Part shown: positions 53,459 to 61,407 of the stretch, one piece after another
Position numbering within the stretch: position 1 is the stretch's first letter
Layout of the letters: every line of letters starts with the position of its first letter
Position numbers and translations under genes: made by a program
NCBI GenBank assembly: GCA_964503315.1
Contig: CAZCZL010000003.1
Location: 200,120-264,119 of the forward strand
Length of the DNA: 64,000 bases
Source: FEB-12 sp964503315
GTDB taxonomy: Bacteria > Zixibacteria > MSB-5A5 > GN15 > FEB-12
Direction: 5' to 3'
Notes under the pieces: model-generated
Databases searched by the model: none
Told to the model about the DNA's origin: nothing
The model's input: only the letters and a program-made list of their open reading frames with translations

Positions 53459-54418
53459 TTGGAGTCGCACGTTTGAAATGAAGAGGCGGACCGAATCGAC
53501 GGGGCGATGCGCGAAAAAGACGACAGTCCCCATATTCGTCAGGTCCATCATCCGGCCCGAAGCTGTCTTCCGGATCCGTTCGAGCGGGAAAACAAATCGA
53601 TTTGCGCCCGGAGCAACCTTCAGCAGCGTATTAAAGCGGTCACTATATTTTTCGTTATGCAGTCGGTCGTTGACTCTGAACTCGATGGTCGATGTATCCG
53701 CTCGTTCTGAGAAAATCGCAAAAGTCAATTCTCTGAATTTTGACCAGTCGGGCGAAAGTTCACGAAGGGTGAGGCCGGGATAGACTCCGGGATACAGGGT
53801 CAGTTCTGCTACTCTGCCAGTTGCCCCCTGCCAGGTATCGGGAGGTGTGACGACTTCCAGCCTGGCGTTGGCCACTCGAGTAAAGAGGCGCATAATGCTG
53901 GAATCAAAATCCATGACAACCGGCATTTGGCGGTCGCGGTAGACGTACGCTCCCCCCCATTTGACAGCAGGCCAAAAGATCAACAAGATCAGAATTGGCG
54001 AAAGTATCCTTACGGCGTAACGCAGCCACCGACCGGTGCGGAAATCCCAGGAGAGCCGTCTATCGAAGGTCATGGCGACGAAAAGAAACGCGACCGCACC
54101 GAGAATGTCGCGGACCAGGTCTGCGAGCGCGCCATCGCGTCCCACAAACGGCTGGATGATCTCCGTCGCCGCTCCGACAAAGAGAGCCAGCAGGAGAGCG
54201 GTCAGATAATGGGTCAACCTGAATTTGAAACGGTCAGACGCCAGCACTATACTCAACTTGAGACAGGCAAGGGCGCAGAGGCCAAACACGACGGTATGCC
54301 CGGCGGTAAAGAGCTCAAACCAAAAGCGTGTCCGCTCAGGAATTTCCAAAAAGATCACCAGTGCGGCAAGCAGCACAATAACGAGGACGGTGAGTACAGT
54401 GAGCGAAAGTCGGGTCAT
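53456..54418 (-). CDS. VanZ-like membrane protein with beta-sandwich C-terminus
   Basis: 320 residues. The N-terminal half has about five membrane helices with VanZ-family signatures: AGHTVVFG and ATEIIQPFVGRDGALADLVRDILGA. A sixth helix (WLRYAVRILSPILILLIFWP) leads to an extracytoplasmic domain of ~145 residues that is beta-rich (TFAIFSERADTSTIEFRVND, NRFVFPLERI) and resembles CBM11-type or similar jelly-roll carbohydrate-binding modules. VanZ proteins affect glycopeptide tolerance in some Gram-positives, but most homologs have unknown roles, and here the attached domain suggests a surface-polysaccharide link. That is inference. Monocistronic. Confidence 0.85.
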   Translation of the reverse strand: MTRLSLTVLTVLVIVLLAALVIFLEIPERTRFWFELFTAGHTVVFGLCALACLKLSIVLASDRFKFRLTHYLTALLLALFVGAATEIIQPFVGRDGALADLVRDILGAVAFLFVAMTFDRRLSWDFRTGRWLRYAVRILSPILILLIFWPAVKWGGAYVYRDRQMPVVMDFDSSIMRLFTRVANARLEVVTPPDTWQGATGRVAELTLYPGVYPGLTLRELSPDWSKFRELTFAIFSERADTSTIEFRVNDRLHNEKYSDRFNTLLKVAPGANRFVFPLERIRKTASGRMMDLTNMGTVVFFAHRPVDSVRLFISNVRLQ

Positions 54419-54743
54419 GGTGCAGTCCGGATAGGCACTTGAACCAGCATACGTCAGCCAGTTTCGACATACAAGATAATAAAGCGTTAACGATTCAGGA
54501 TGACCTCATGGACCCGGGCTGCCCGGCAATGGTATAAGAATGAACCGATGGAGCGGCATTGGGATTCGCCCCGGAGCCTGCGGCTCCCATCTCCAAAACC
54601 TCGTCGGATACCTCGGAATCGGGGAACAAGTCCATTAGGTGAAGGTTGCAATATGCAAGCAAAGTGGTTGCGCTTCAACGGCGTAATCGATATTGTGTAC
54701 GCACAGAGATGGACACATGACTAAGGGAAACCCTGGAACGACC
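54419..54743. other. Gap of ~325 bases with stem-loops but no gene seen
   Basis: It separates the divergent VanZ and RND genes. Short hairpins are visible: CCGGG CTG CCCGG near 54530-54545, GGAGCC TGC GGCTCC near 54575-54589, and TTGCA ATA TGCAA near 54646-54658. The short frames here have no ribosome site and unnatural composition, so I do not call a protein. A small RNA or a 5' leader of the efflux operon is possible but I cannot identify one. Confidence 0.4.
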
Positions 54744-55826
54744 ATGAAGTTAAGAAATATCATCCTGATCGTATTGGCCCTGGTGGCACTTGGCGGCCTG
54801 ATCGGCCGACGCCTAGTTTCATCGAATAACTCCTCAGCCCCTTCATCGGGTGGACAGCGCAGTCAGGGCGCGCCACTCAATGTCAGCGCGCTCATTGTAC
54901 AGCCGCAGACACTCAAGACCAAGATCACGGCGACAGGAACCTTGCTGGCGAATGAAGAAGTCTCGCTCCGACCGGAAACATCCGGCAAAGTGGTGAAGAT
55001 CTATTTCCAGGAAGGCACGGTCGTCAACAAAGGCGATCTCCTCGTGAAGATCAACGACGCGGAACTTCAGGCCAGCTTGACCAAGGCGACCTATCGAAAG
55101 AAACTTGTGGATGATCGACTCAAGCGAAATGAAGCGCTCTATAAGACGCAGGGAGTAAGTCAGGAAGACTACGAAGCGGTAGTGACTGAGGCCAATACCC
55201 TGCAGGCAGAGGTCGACTTGCTGAAGGCCCAGATCGCGAAGACCGAGATCTACGCGCCATTTCGCGGGGTTGTCGGACTGCGCGGAGTCTCTGAAGGCGC
55301 GATCGTCACCTCAGAATCTCAAATAGCGACTCTGCAGGATATCAGCAAACTGAAACTGGATTTTTCGGCTCCGGAACGATACAGCCCACTCCTGACTGTT
55401 GGCGCGGTGGTGACGTTCAAGCTGGAAGGACACACGAGGGAGTTCACGGCCAGGATCTATGCGGTAGAACCGCGTATTGACCGGAATACACGCACCGTCC
55501 AGATCCGGGCGATCACCGATTCGGTCGACCGCGCGATGTTGCCGGGTGCATTCGCGAACGTGGAGATCCCTCTTGAGAAAGTTGAGAACGCGCTATTGGT
55601 CCCTACGCAAGCGTTGATCCCCGACTTAAAGAGCTACAAGTTGTTTGTGTACGAGGGAGGTAAAGCGGCCGTGCGGATGGTCCAAGCTGGGGCACGAACA
55701 GAGCAATCTGTGCAGATCCTTGATGGCCTCAAGCCGGGTGATACGCTGGTCACCTCGGGTATCCTTCAAATGCGGCCAGGCGTTCCGCTCCAGATAACTT
55801 CCTATCAGAGCGTGAGCGCCGAATGA
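54744..55826 (+). CDS. RND efflux periplasmic adaptor (membrane fusion protein)
   Basis: 360 residues from ATG 54744, where the N-terminal anchor helix begins (NIILIVLALVALGGLIG); ATG 54717 is an alternative and neither has a strong ribosome site. The order is standard: lipoyl half (VSLRPETSGKVVKIYFQEGTVVNKGDLLVKIND), a short alpha hairpin, second lipoyl half (IYAPFRGVVGLRGVSEG), beta barrel and membrane-proximal domain. Such adaptors (AcrA/MdtA-like) link an inner-membrane RND pump to a TolC-type channel. The gene overlaps the pump gene by four bases (ATGA). No outer-membrane channel gene follows. Substrate unknown. Confidence 0.93.
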   Translation: MKLRNIILIVLALVALGGLIGRRLVSSNNSSAPSSGGQRSQGAPLNVSALIVQPQTLKTKITATGTLLANEEVSLRPETSGKVVKIYFQEGTVVNKGDLLVKINDAELQASLTKATYRKKLVDDRLKRNEALYKTQGVSQEDYEAVVTEANTLQAEVDLLKAQIAKTEIYAPFRGVVGLRGVSEGAIVTSESQIATLQDISKLKLDFSAPERYSPLLTVGAVVTFKLEGHTREFTARIYAVEPRIDRNTRTVQIRAITDSVDRAMLPGAFANVEIPLEKVENALLVPTQALIPDLKSYKLFVYEGGKAAVRMVQAGARTEQSVQILDGLKPGDTLVTSGILQMRPGVPLQITSYQSVSAE

Positions 55827-58800
55827 GTCTTTCAAACGTCAGCATACACCGACCAGTTCTCGCGATCGTCATGTCGATCGCCATCGTGATATTTGGGTTG
55901 ATCGGGCTCCGTTCTCTGGGTGTTCGAGAGTATCCAAGCGTCGACCCGCCGCTCGTGACCGTATCCACCAACTACATCGGGGCAAACGCTGACGTAATAG
56001 AGTCACAGATAACCGAGCCGCTGGAAGCCTCAATCAATGGTATCGCGGGGATTCGTTCCCTGACGTCGACCAGTCGTGACGGGCGTTCGACCATTACTGT
56101 TGAATTCGATCTGAATTCCGACTTGGAAGCCGCAGCGAATGATGTACGCGACCGCGTCTCCCGTGCAACGGGTCAATTACCTGCGGATGCAGACCCACCG
56201 ATCGTTTCCAAGGCCGACGCTGACGCGAGCCCGATCGTATTCTTGAGCCTAAGGAGCGATAGTCGAGACTTGCTTTCTCTTTCGGAGATAGCCAACAATC
56301 TCTTGAAAGAGCGCATTCAGACCATACCCGGCGTGTCCGATGTGCGCGTCTGGGGTGAGAGACGCTACTCCATGCGGCTTTGGATGGATCCAGCCAAGCT
56401 TGCCGCCTACGGTCTGACGGCTATCGATGTCCGCAACGCCATCACCCGTGAGAATGTCGAACTCCCGACCGGTCGCATTGAAGGGAACGCGACTGAACTC
56501 AGTATTCGAACTTCCGGGCTGCTTTCATCAGAGGATGAGTTCAACAACACGATCATCAAGGATCTCAACGGCCAATTGGTTCGGTTCAAAGATGTCGGCT
56601 ATGCGGTGCTTGGCTCCGAGAATGAGCGCACAATTTTGCGGCGCGACGGGATACCGATGGTCGGTATTGCGGTCACTCCCCAGCCCGGCTCGAACAATAT
56701 CGCCATCGCCGATGAATTCTATAAACGGATCGAGCAGATCAAGAAAGATGTTCCGCCCGATATCGAGATGGGGTACGGCTTCGATATCACGACTTTCATT
56801 CGCAAATCCATCACTGAGGTCGAGGAGACGATCTTTATCGCGCTGGCGCTGGTGCTGATGATCATCTTCCTCTTTCTGCGCGACTGGCGCACGACCATTA
56901 TTCCGGCCGCGGCGATACCGATATCTCTTATTGGAACGTTTTTCATAATGTATGCTGCGGGATTCACCATTAATGTGCTGACTCTGCTGGGAATAGTCCT
57001 GGCCATAGGTATCGTTGTCGACGACGCCATTGTGGTGCTGGAGAATATCTACGCCAAGGTCGAAGCGGGGCGCAAACCGATGGAGGCCGCGATTGTCGGC
57101 TCCAAGGAGATCTTCTTCGCAATCATTTCGACCACTGCCTCGCTTGCCGCGGTCTTTCTCCCTATTATCTTCATGCAGGGATTGACTGGCAGACTTTTCA
57201 CTGAATTCGGCGCCGTGCTGGCTGGATCGGTGATCATCTCGGCATTTGTGGCATTAACGCTCACACCGATGATGGCCTCGCGCATCCTGAAAGAACATGC
57301 CCACCATAGCCGGTTCTACCATCTGACGGAACCGTTTTTCGTGCGTATGAACGCGGGATACTCGGCCGCGCTCGATTGGTTTATCCAGCGTCGCTACCTG
57401 GCCATTGTTGTCATGACGATGACCCTCGGATTGATCGTTTGGGTCGGCACAAGCCTCAAGAGTGAGTTGTCTCCGCTCGAGGACCGCAGCGCCCTGCGAA
57501 TGAGCGCCACGGCTCCGGAAGGAACGACGTTTGAGGCGATGGACGCCGCAATTGCCCGCCTTGTTGAGGTGGTGCAGGAGAAGGCCGGAAATGAAGCCAA
57601 AGCGATCGTTTCTGTCACCTCGCCTGGATTTGGATCTTCCAGTTCCGTCAACACCGGTTTTGTGCGACTCATGTTATTGGACCCCGATGAGCGAGAGCGC
57701 AGCCAGCAGCAGATCGCGAATCAACTTGCCGGCGAAGTCTCCAAGTTGACAGACACGCGCACCATAGTTATTCAGGAACAGACGATCGGCGGCGGCGGTC
57801 GCGGCGGCGGACTTCCGGTGCAGTATGTGATTCAGGCGCCGAACTTCGAGCGACTGCGCGAGGTTCTCCCCAAGTTTCTGGAGGAGGCCCGTGCGGATGA
57901 GACGTTCCAGTCTGTCGATGTCAATCTCAAGTTCAACAAGCCGGAACTCCGGGTAGAAATAGACCGTGAACGAGCACGCATCTTGGGCGTCAATATGCTG
58001 GATGTGGCACAAACGCTGCAGTTCGCGCTCTCCGGACAGCGATTCGGTTATTTTGTTCGCAACGGTAAGCAGTACCAGATCATTGGCCAAGTACAGCGTT
58101 ACGACCGGGATGAACCGTTGGATCTGAAATCACTGTACGTCCGCAATTCTCGCGGCGAACTTATTCAGCTCGATAACATTGTGACCGTGACCGAGCAATC
58201 CAACCCGCCGCAGTTGTACCGCTTCAATCGTTACGTCTCCGCCACTGTATCGGCCGCGCTTGCGCCAGGCAGAACACTCGGTGAAGGAATCGCCGCGATG
58301 GACGCGGTCAAGGACAAAGTCCTGGACGAAACATTCCAGACCGCGCTCGATGGAACATCCAAGGAATTTGCGGAGAGTTCGTCATCGCTGGAGTTCGCGT
58401 TTATCCTCGCGCTGATACTGATCTATCTGATCCTTGCGGCGCAGTTCGAATCCTTCCGCGATCCGTTTGTTATTCTTCTGACAGTCCCGCTGGCGCTCGC
58501 AGGGGCGTTGCTTTCGTTGTGGTACTTCAACCAGACGATCAATATCTTCAGCCAGATCGGCATGATCATGTTGATAGGTCTGGTGACCAAAAACGGCATT
58601 CTAATTGTTGAGTTTGCGAATCAGCGACGCGAACTGGGGATGGATAAATTCGAGGCGGTTCGTGGCGCGGCCACGGCGCGTTTCCGCCCGATCCTTATGA
58701 CATCGCTCTCGACAACGTTGGGGACTCTCCCGATCGCTCTGGCCCTGGGCGCGGGCGCGGAAAGCCGTGTCTCGATGGGAATCGCGGTTGTCGGTGGGCT

Positions 58801-58930
58801 CATCCTCTCTACCGTGCTGACCTTGTTCGTCATTCCGGCCCTCTACACGTATGTGTCATCGCATACGCTGAAGTTGGCGGATCTGGAAGAGTTGGCAAAA
58901 GAGGAAGCCGCCGCGGAAAAATCTGCTTAG
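55823..58930 (+). CDS. RND multidrug efflux pump permease (AcrB/MdtB-like)
   Basis: 1035 residues, the normal HAE1-family length, with 12 membrane helices and two large periplasmic loops. It starts MSLSNVSIHRPVLAIVMSIAI. Proton-relay residues are present: D400 and D401 in GIVVDDAIVVLENI and K923 in GLVTKNGILIVEFAN. The porter domain motifs GVSDVRVWGERRYSMRLWMDP and the Gly-rich GGGGRGGGLPVQYV loop are also typical. It exports drugs, detergents or lipids in exchange for protons. The 3' end overlaps the SRAP gene by four bases, tail to tail. No TolC gene is in the window, so the channel is encoded elsewhere. Confidence 0.96.
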   Translation: MSLSNVSIHRPVLAIVMSIAIVIFGLIGLRSLGVREYPSVDPPLVTVSTNYIGANADVIESQITEPLEASINGIAGIRSLTSTSRDGRSTITVEFDLNSDLEAAANDVRDRVSRATGQLPADADPPIVSKADADASPIVFLSLRSDSRDLLSLSEIANNLLKERIQTIPGVSDVRVWGERRYSMRLWMDPAKLAAYGLTAIDVRNAITRENVELPTGRIEGNATELSIRTSGLLSSEDEFNNTIIKDLNGQLVRFKDVGYAVLGSENERTILRRDGIPMVGIAVTPQPGSNNIAIADEFYKRIEQIKKDVPPDIEMGYGFDITTFIRKSITEVEETIFIALALVLMIIFLFLRDWRTTIIPAAAIPISLIGTFFIMYAAGFTINVLTLLGIVLAIGIVVDDAIVVLENIYAKVEAGRKPMEAAIVGSKEIFFAIISTTASLAAVFLPIIFMQGLTGRLFTEFGAVLAGSVIISAFVALTLTPMMASRILKEHAHHSRFYHLTEPFFVRMNAGYSAALDWFIQRRYLAIVVMTMTLGLIVWVGTSLKSELSPLEDRSALRMSATAPEGTTFEAMDAAIARLVEVVQEKAGNEAKAIVSVTSPGFGSSSSVNTGFVRLMLLDPDERERSQQQIANQLAGEVSKLTDTRTIVIQEQTIGGGGRGGGLPVQYVIQAPNFERLREVLPKFLEEARADETFQSVDVNLKFNKPELRVEIDRERARILGVNMLDVAQTLQFALSGQRFGYFVRNGKQYQIIGQVQRYDRDEPLDLKSLYVRNSRGELIQLDNIVTVTEQSNPPQLYRFNRYVSATVSAALAPGRTLGEGIAAMDAVKDKVLDETFQTALDGTSKEFAESSSSLEFAFILALILIYLILAAQFESFRDPFVILLTVPLALAGALLSLWYFNQTINIFSQIGMIMLIGLVTKNGILIVEFANQRRELGMDKFEAVRGAATARFRPILMTSLSTTLGTLPIALALGAGAESRVSMGIAVVGGLILSTVLTLFVIPALYTYVSSHTLKLADLEELAKEEAAAEKSA

Positions 58931-59604
58931 AAGAGCGACGTAGGCTCTATCAGCGACGGCCAGTCATTGGCGGGGGAATTAACGGCTTTGGAGACCTCAA
59001 AGGCGCGCATCTCTCCTCCGTATGGGATCAACAAGGGCAGGAGCAGTTGCGAATCCGTGGTCTTTGAGTCGAGCCAGCGCGATTCATTTTCTTTCTTCAA
59101 TATGACCGGCATGCGGTTATGAACTTTGGACACCAGTTCATTTGGTGCAGTCGTGACTATGGTGAAGCTTCGCAGTTCAGAACCATCGGGCGCGCGCCAA
59201 CTATCCCAAAGACCGGCGAAGGCAAATAGATCTGAGTCTCCGACCACCAGCCGTATGGGAGTCTTTGTGCGGCCATCGGATGCTTTCTTCCACTCATAAA
59301 ACCCGTCAGCCGGCACCAGGCAACGTTTTCGTTCAAACGACTTCCTGAAACTCGGCTTTTCCGCGAGGGTTTCGGCGCGGGCGTTGATCAGTTTGTTGCC
59401 GATGGATGGATCTTTGGACCAGGACGGTACCAGCCCCCAGCGCATCAGCTCCATTTTCCTGCCGTCATTGGATTCAAATATGACCGGGGCATCCTGGGTC
59501 GGAGCAATATTATAGCGCGGCGCAAAAGCCGGGACTGATCCCTTCAGCAAGAATCTGTCTTGAATCAAATCAAGCTGTACTGCCAGAGTATACCGCCCAC
59601 ACAT
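58927..59604 (-). CDS. yedK: SRAP domain protein (HMCES/YedK family)
   Basis: 225 residues, the usual size. These proteins crosslink to abasic sites in single-stranded DNA through the N-terminal Cys and shield them. All key residues are visible: C2 (MCGRYTL, exposed after Met removal), N32 (APRYNIAPTQ), E104 (PADGFYEWKK) and H162 (SKVHNRMPVIL), with the INARAETLAEKPSF segment that contacts DNA. No LexA-like site is obvious upstream. Its last codon overlaps the RND stop by four bases. It is a single gene, divergent from the cytochrome region. Confidence 0.95.
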   Translation of the reverse strand: MCGRYTLAVQLDLIQDRFLLKGSVPAFAPRYNIAPTQDAPVIFESNDGRKMELMRWGLVPSWSKDPSIGNKLINARAETLAEKPSFRKSFERKRCLVPADGFYEWKKASDGRTKTPIRLVVGDSDLFAFAGLWDSWRAPDGSELRSFTIVTTAPNELVSKVHNRMPVILKKENESRWLDSKTTDSQLLLPLLIPYGGEMRAFEVSKAVNSPANDWPSLIEPTSLF

Positions 59605-59767
59605 GGTTCGTCTGATCCTTGAGGTGAGGTTCTGCCGAAACCTACCCTTCTGACTCCTGTTTTGTCAATCACTATCCAGTGGGGATTGACGGGTTCCTTT
59701 GGGCCGCCTTCCAAACTGTGCAACTCTCGCACAGAAAAGTCGTCGCCCGAATGCCGATAGACGAGAT

Positions 59768-60547
59768 ATGCGCATCTCCGGGTTCAGAACCAAGTGTGAA
59801 GTTGCTCTCCTTCTGGTCGGAGCTCTCTTCACGATAACCTTCATTCAGATCGGTCAGGCAGGTGATTCGCCGAGTAAAGGACACGCCAAGATCGATTGCA
59901 GCTATTGCCATGCGTCGGTCGCCGATATTGGCGATGACGCAATGCCTAATTTGGATCTCTCCCGGCATTGTCAAGACTGCCACCGTCAAAAGCCGAGTGA
60001 TAAGTCGACCGACTTGACGTTCCATGCCACGAGCAACAAGCAGTGCGGCGACTGCCACTCTTTCCATCAAACGGATCAGATAACAGCCGATGGCCAGGAT
60101 TTCAGGTTCCGCTTTGACAATCGGTCGAGCCAAGTGGCTATTTGCGCATCATGTCATGGTGAAGGTGAGAATCCGGCGATGCTCTCCCCCGGCCACCGTC
60201 AGGCCGCCCAAATATACCACTCCGACTATGGTCAGTTCGCGGGGCTTTCCCCTTCGCAAGCTTGTATGCTCTGCCACAACGAATCCGGCCCATCCTCAGA
60301 TCTGGTCGCGGGGCTCAAAATCCCACGGTTCCAAGATCATGGCGACCATCCGTTGGGAGTAAGAGTCGTCCCAGGATCGGGAGAACCCGGGAACATGATC
60401 CGGGTAACACTCGATTCGCGGGTCAAACTGGTCGGTGGTAATATCGAGTGCCAGACCTGCCACTCGCTTTCGGCCAACACTCATGCCAGGTTGCGGGACT
60501 TCACAAGTTTCACCGAACTTTGCCAAGGCTGCCATTCGGTCGAATAG
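59768..60547 (+). CDS. Seven-heme c-type cytochrome, exported
   Basis: 259 residues from ATG 59768; an in-frame start at 59699 exists but the signal peptide (CEVALLLVGALFTITFIQIG) fits the later one. Seven CXXCH motifs are present: CSYCH, CQDCH, CGDCH, CASCH, CMLCH, CQTCH and CQGCH, so seven haems c can be attached in the periplasm. Extra His residues near the motifs would supply bis-His ligation, as in cytochrome c3/c7 or doubled-CXXCH proteins. It would move electrons across the periplasm. The gene is separated by 260 bases and a promoter from the next one, so co-transcription is possible but not required. Confidence 0.92.
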   Translation: MRISGFRTKCEVALLLVGALFTITFIQIGQAGDSPSKGHAKIDCSYCHASVADIGDDAMPNLDLSRHCQDCHRQKPSDKSTDLTFHATSNKQCGDCHSFHQTDQITADGQDFRFRFDNRSSQVAICASCHGEGENPAMLSPGHRQAAQIYHSDYGQFAGLSPSQACMLCHNESGPSSDLVAGLKIPRFQDHGDHPLGVRVVPGSGEPGNMIRVTLDSRVKLVGGNIECQTCHSLSANTHARLRDFTSFTELCQGCHSVE

Positions 60548-60808
60548 CCAGTTCTCCAATAAACTGACAGGCATGCGATTACCGGCGATCGCGGAAACGG
60601 ACTTGCGCGGTCTTATTTCGAGTTCGTAATCTGCTGAAATACGTACTGTTACGTAAAGTAAATAATATTAGTCATGATTGCCATAAATGGGCTATTCCAG
60701 TCTGAAAGGGCGAGTTATTTGTCCAAATAGTGCTTGACATCGAGACTGATTTTGTTATCTTTTTCACAAATTTGCACAACCTATATTGTGCCAATATGTT
60801 GAGGTAAC
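60548..60808. other. Intergenic region ahead of the giant-cytochrome genes
   Basis: A 261-base A+T-rich gap. Besides the promoter at 60734-60761 there is an A/T-rich tract (about 60640-60720) of the kind that can bind regulators or act as an UP element. I see no gene or terminator. Confidence 0.5.
60734..60761 (+). promoter_or_regulatory. Promoter of the secreted protein/giant cytochrome genes
   Basis: TTGACA (60734-60739), a 16-base spacer and TATCTT (60756-60761), about 48 bases before the ATG at 60809. It has the same -10 and spacing as the promoter at 25843. Confidence 0.7.
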
Positions 60809-61399
60809 ATGAGAAAGCTCTTTCGTTCGTTTTTGCTGGTCAGCCTCATATTGTCGATGGGGTTCCTGAGTTCGACGGTCCTCGGGGAAGGTGATTCCAC
60901 AAAATCAGACACAAAAGCTCCCGGAATGCCCGGTGGTATGATGCCCTCTCACGGCAATATGGGGATGCTGAGTCAGCCGGTCCTTCCCGATTCCCTTCGC
61001 TTCCAGGATGGTCCATTCGACTCTACCCTGTTAACCGCGACCTTTGTGATCGAGACGCGACATCGCCTCTACCCCAAGTTCTATCAACTGGATACAGTGC
61101 TTTTCGGGCAGTCTTTCCCGTTGGGTGAGGACGAGGTTCACACGGCAAAGGTGACCCGCTTTAATCCCCATCTGATGATCACGACCAAAGGCGAATACAA
61201 GAAGCTCTCGGATACATTATATAACCCGGCGATCAGGGTCCAAGTTATGGCTGGTGATTCGCTAGTCCAGGAGACCTGGGGCTTCTTCTTTGTCGATGCG
61301 CCGCACTTCCGCGGCAATAACTACTTCGGCTTCAAATTGGTCAGCTTCCTGGTCAATGAACAGAAATACACCAAAGCTCCGGAACCCGTTAAAGAGTAA
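60809..61399 (+). CDS. Met/Gly-rich secreted protein of unknown family, cytochrome partner
   Basis: 196 residues with a clear signal peptide (ends near TVLGE). A linker (~38-55) is rich in Met, Gly, Pro and His (PGMPGGMMPSHGNMGM), a composition that often binds copper or haem-related metals. The rest is a compact beta-rich domain (LLTATFVIETRHRLYPKFYQLDTVLFGQSFPLGEDEVHTAKVTRFNPHLMI; NPAIRVQVMAGDSLVQETWGFF) with weak resemblance to DUF2155-like or ResB-associated domains. It contains no CXXCH and no lipobox. GAGG lies five bases before the ATG. The giant cytochrome gene follows after eight bases, so it probably helps assemble, anchor or ligate that protein. Function not known. Confidence 0.8.
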   Translation: MRKLFRSFLLVSLILSMGFLSSTVLGEGDSTKSDTKAPGMPGGMMPSHGNMGMLSQPVLPDSLRFQDGPFDSTLLTATFVIETRHRLYPKFYQLDTVLFGQSFPLGEDEVHTAKVTRFNPHLMITTKGEYKKLSDTLYNPAIRVQVMAGDSLVQETWGFFFVDAPHFRGNNYFGFKLVSFLVNEQKYTKAPEPVKE

Positions 61400-61407
61400 C
61401 CACAGCT

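Noticed and set aside
54500..54724. 74-codon frame in the gap before the RND operon
   Set aside because: No ribosome site, odd composition rich in Arg/Pro; probably chance.
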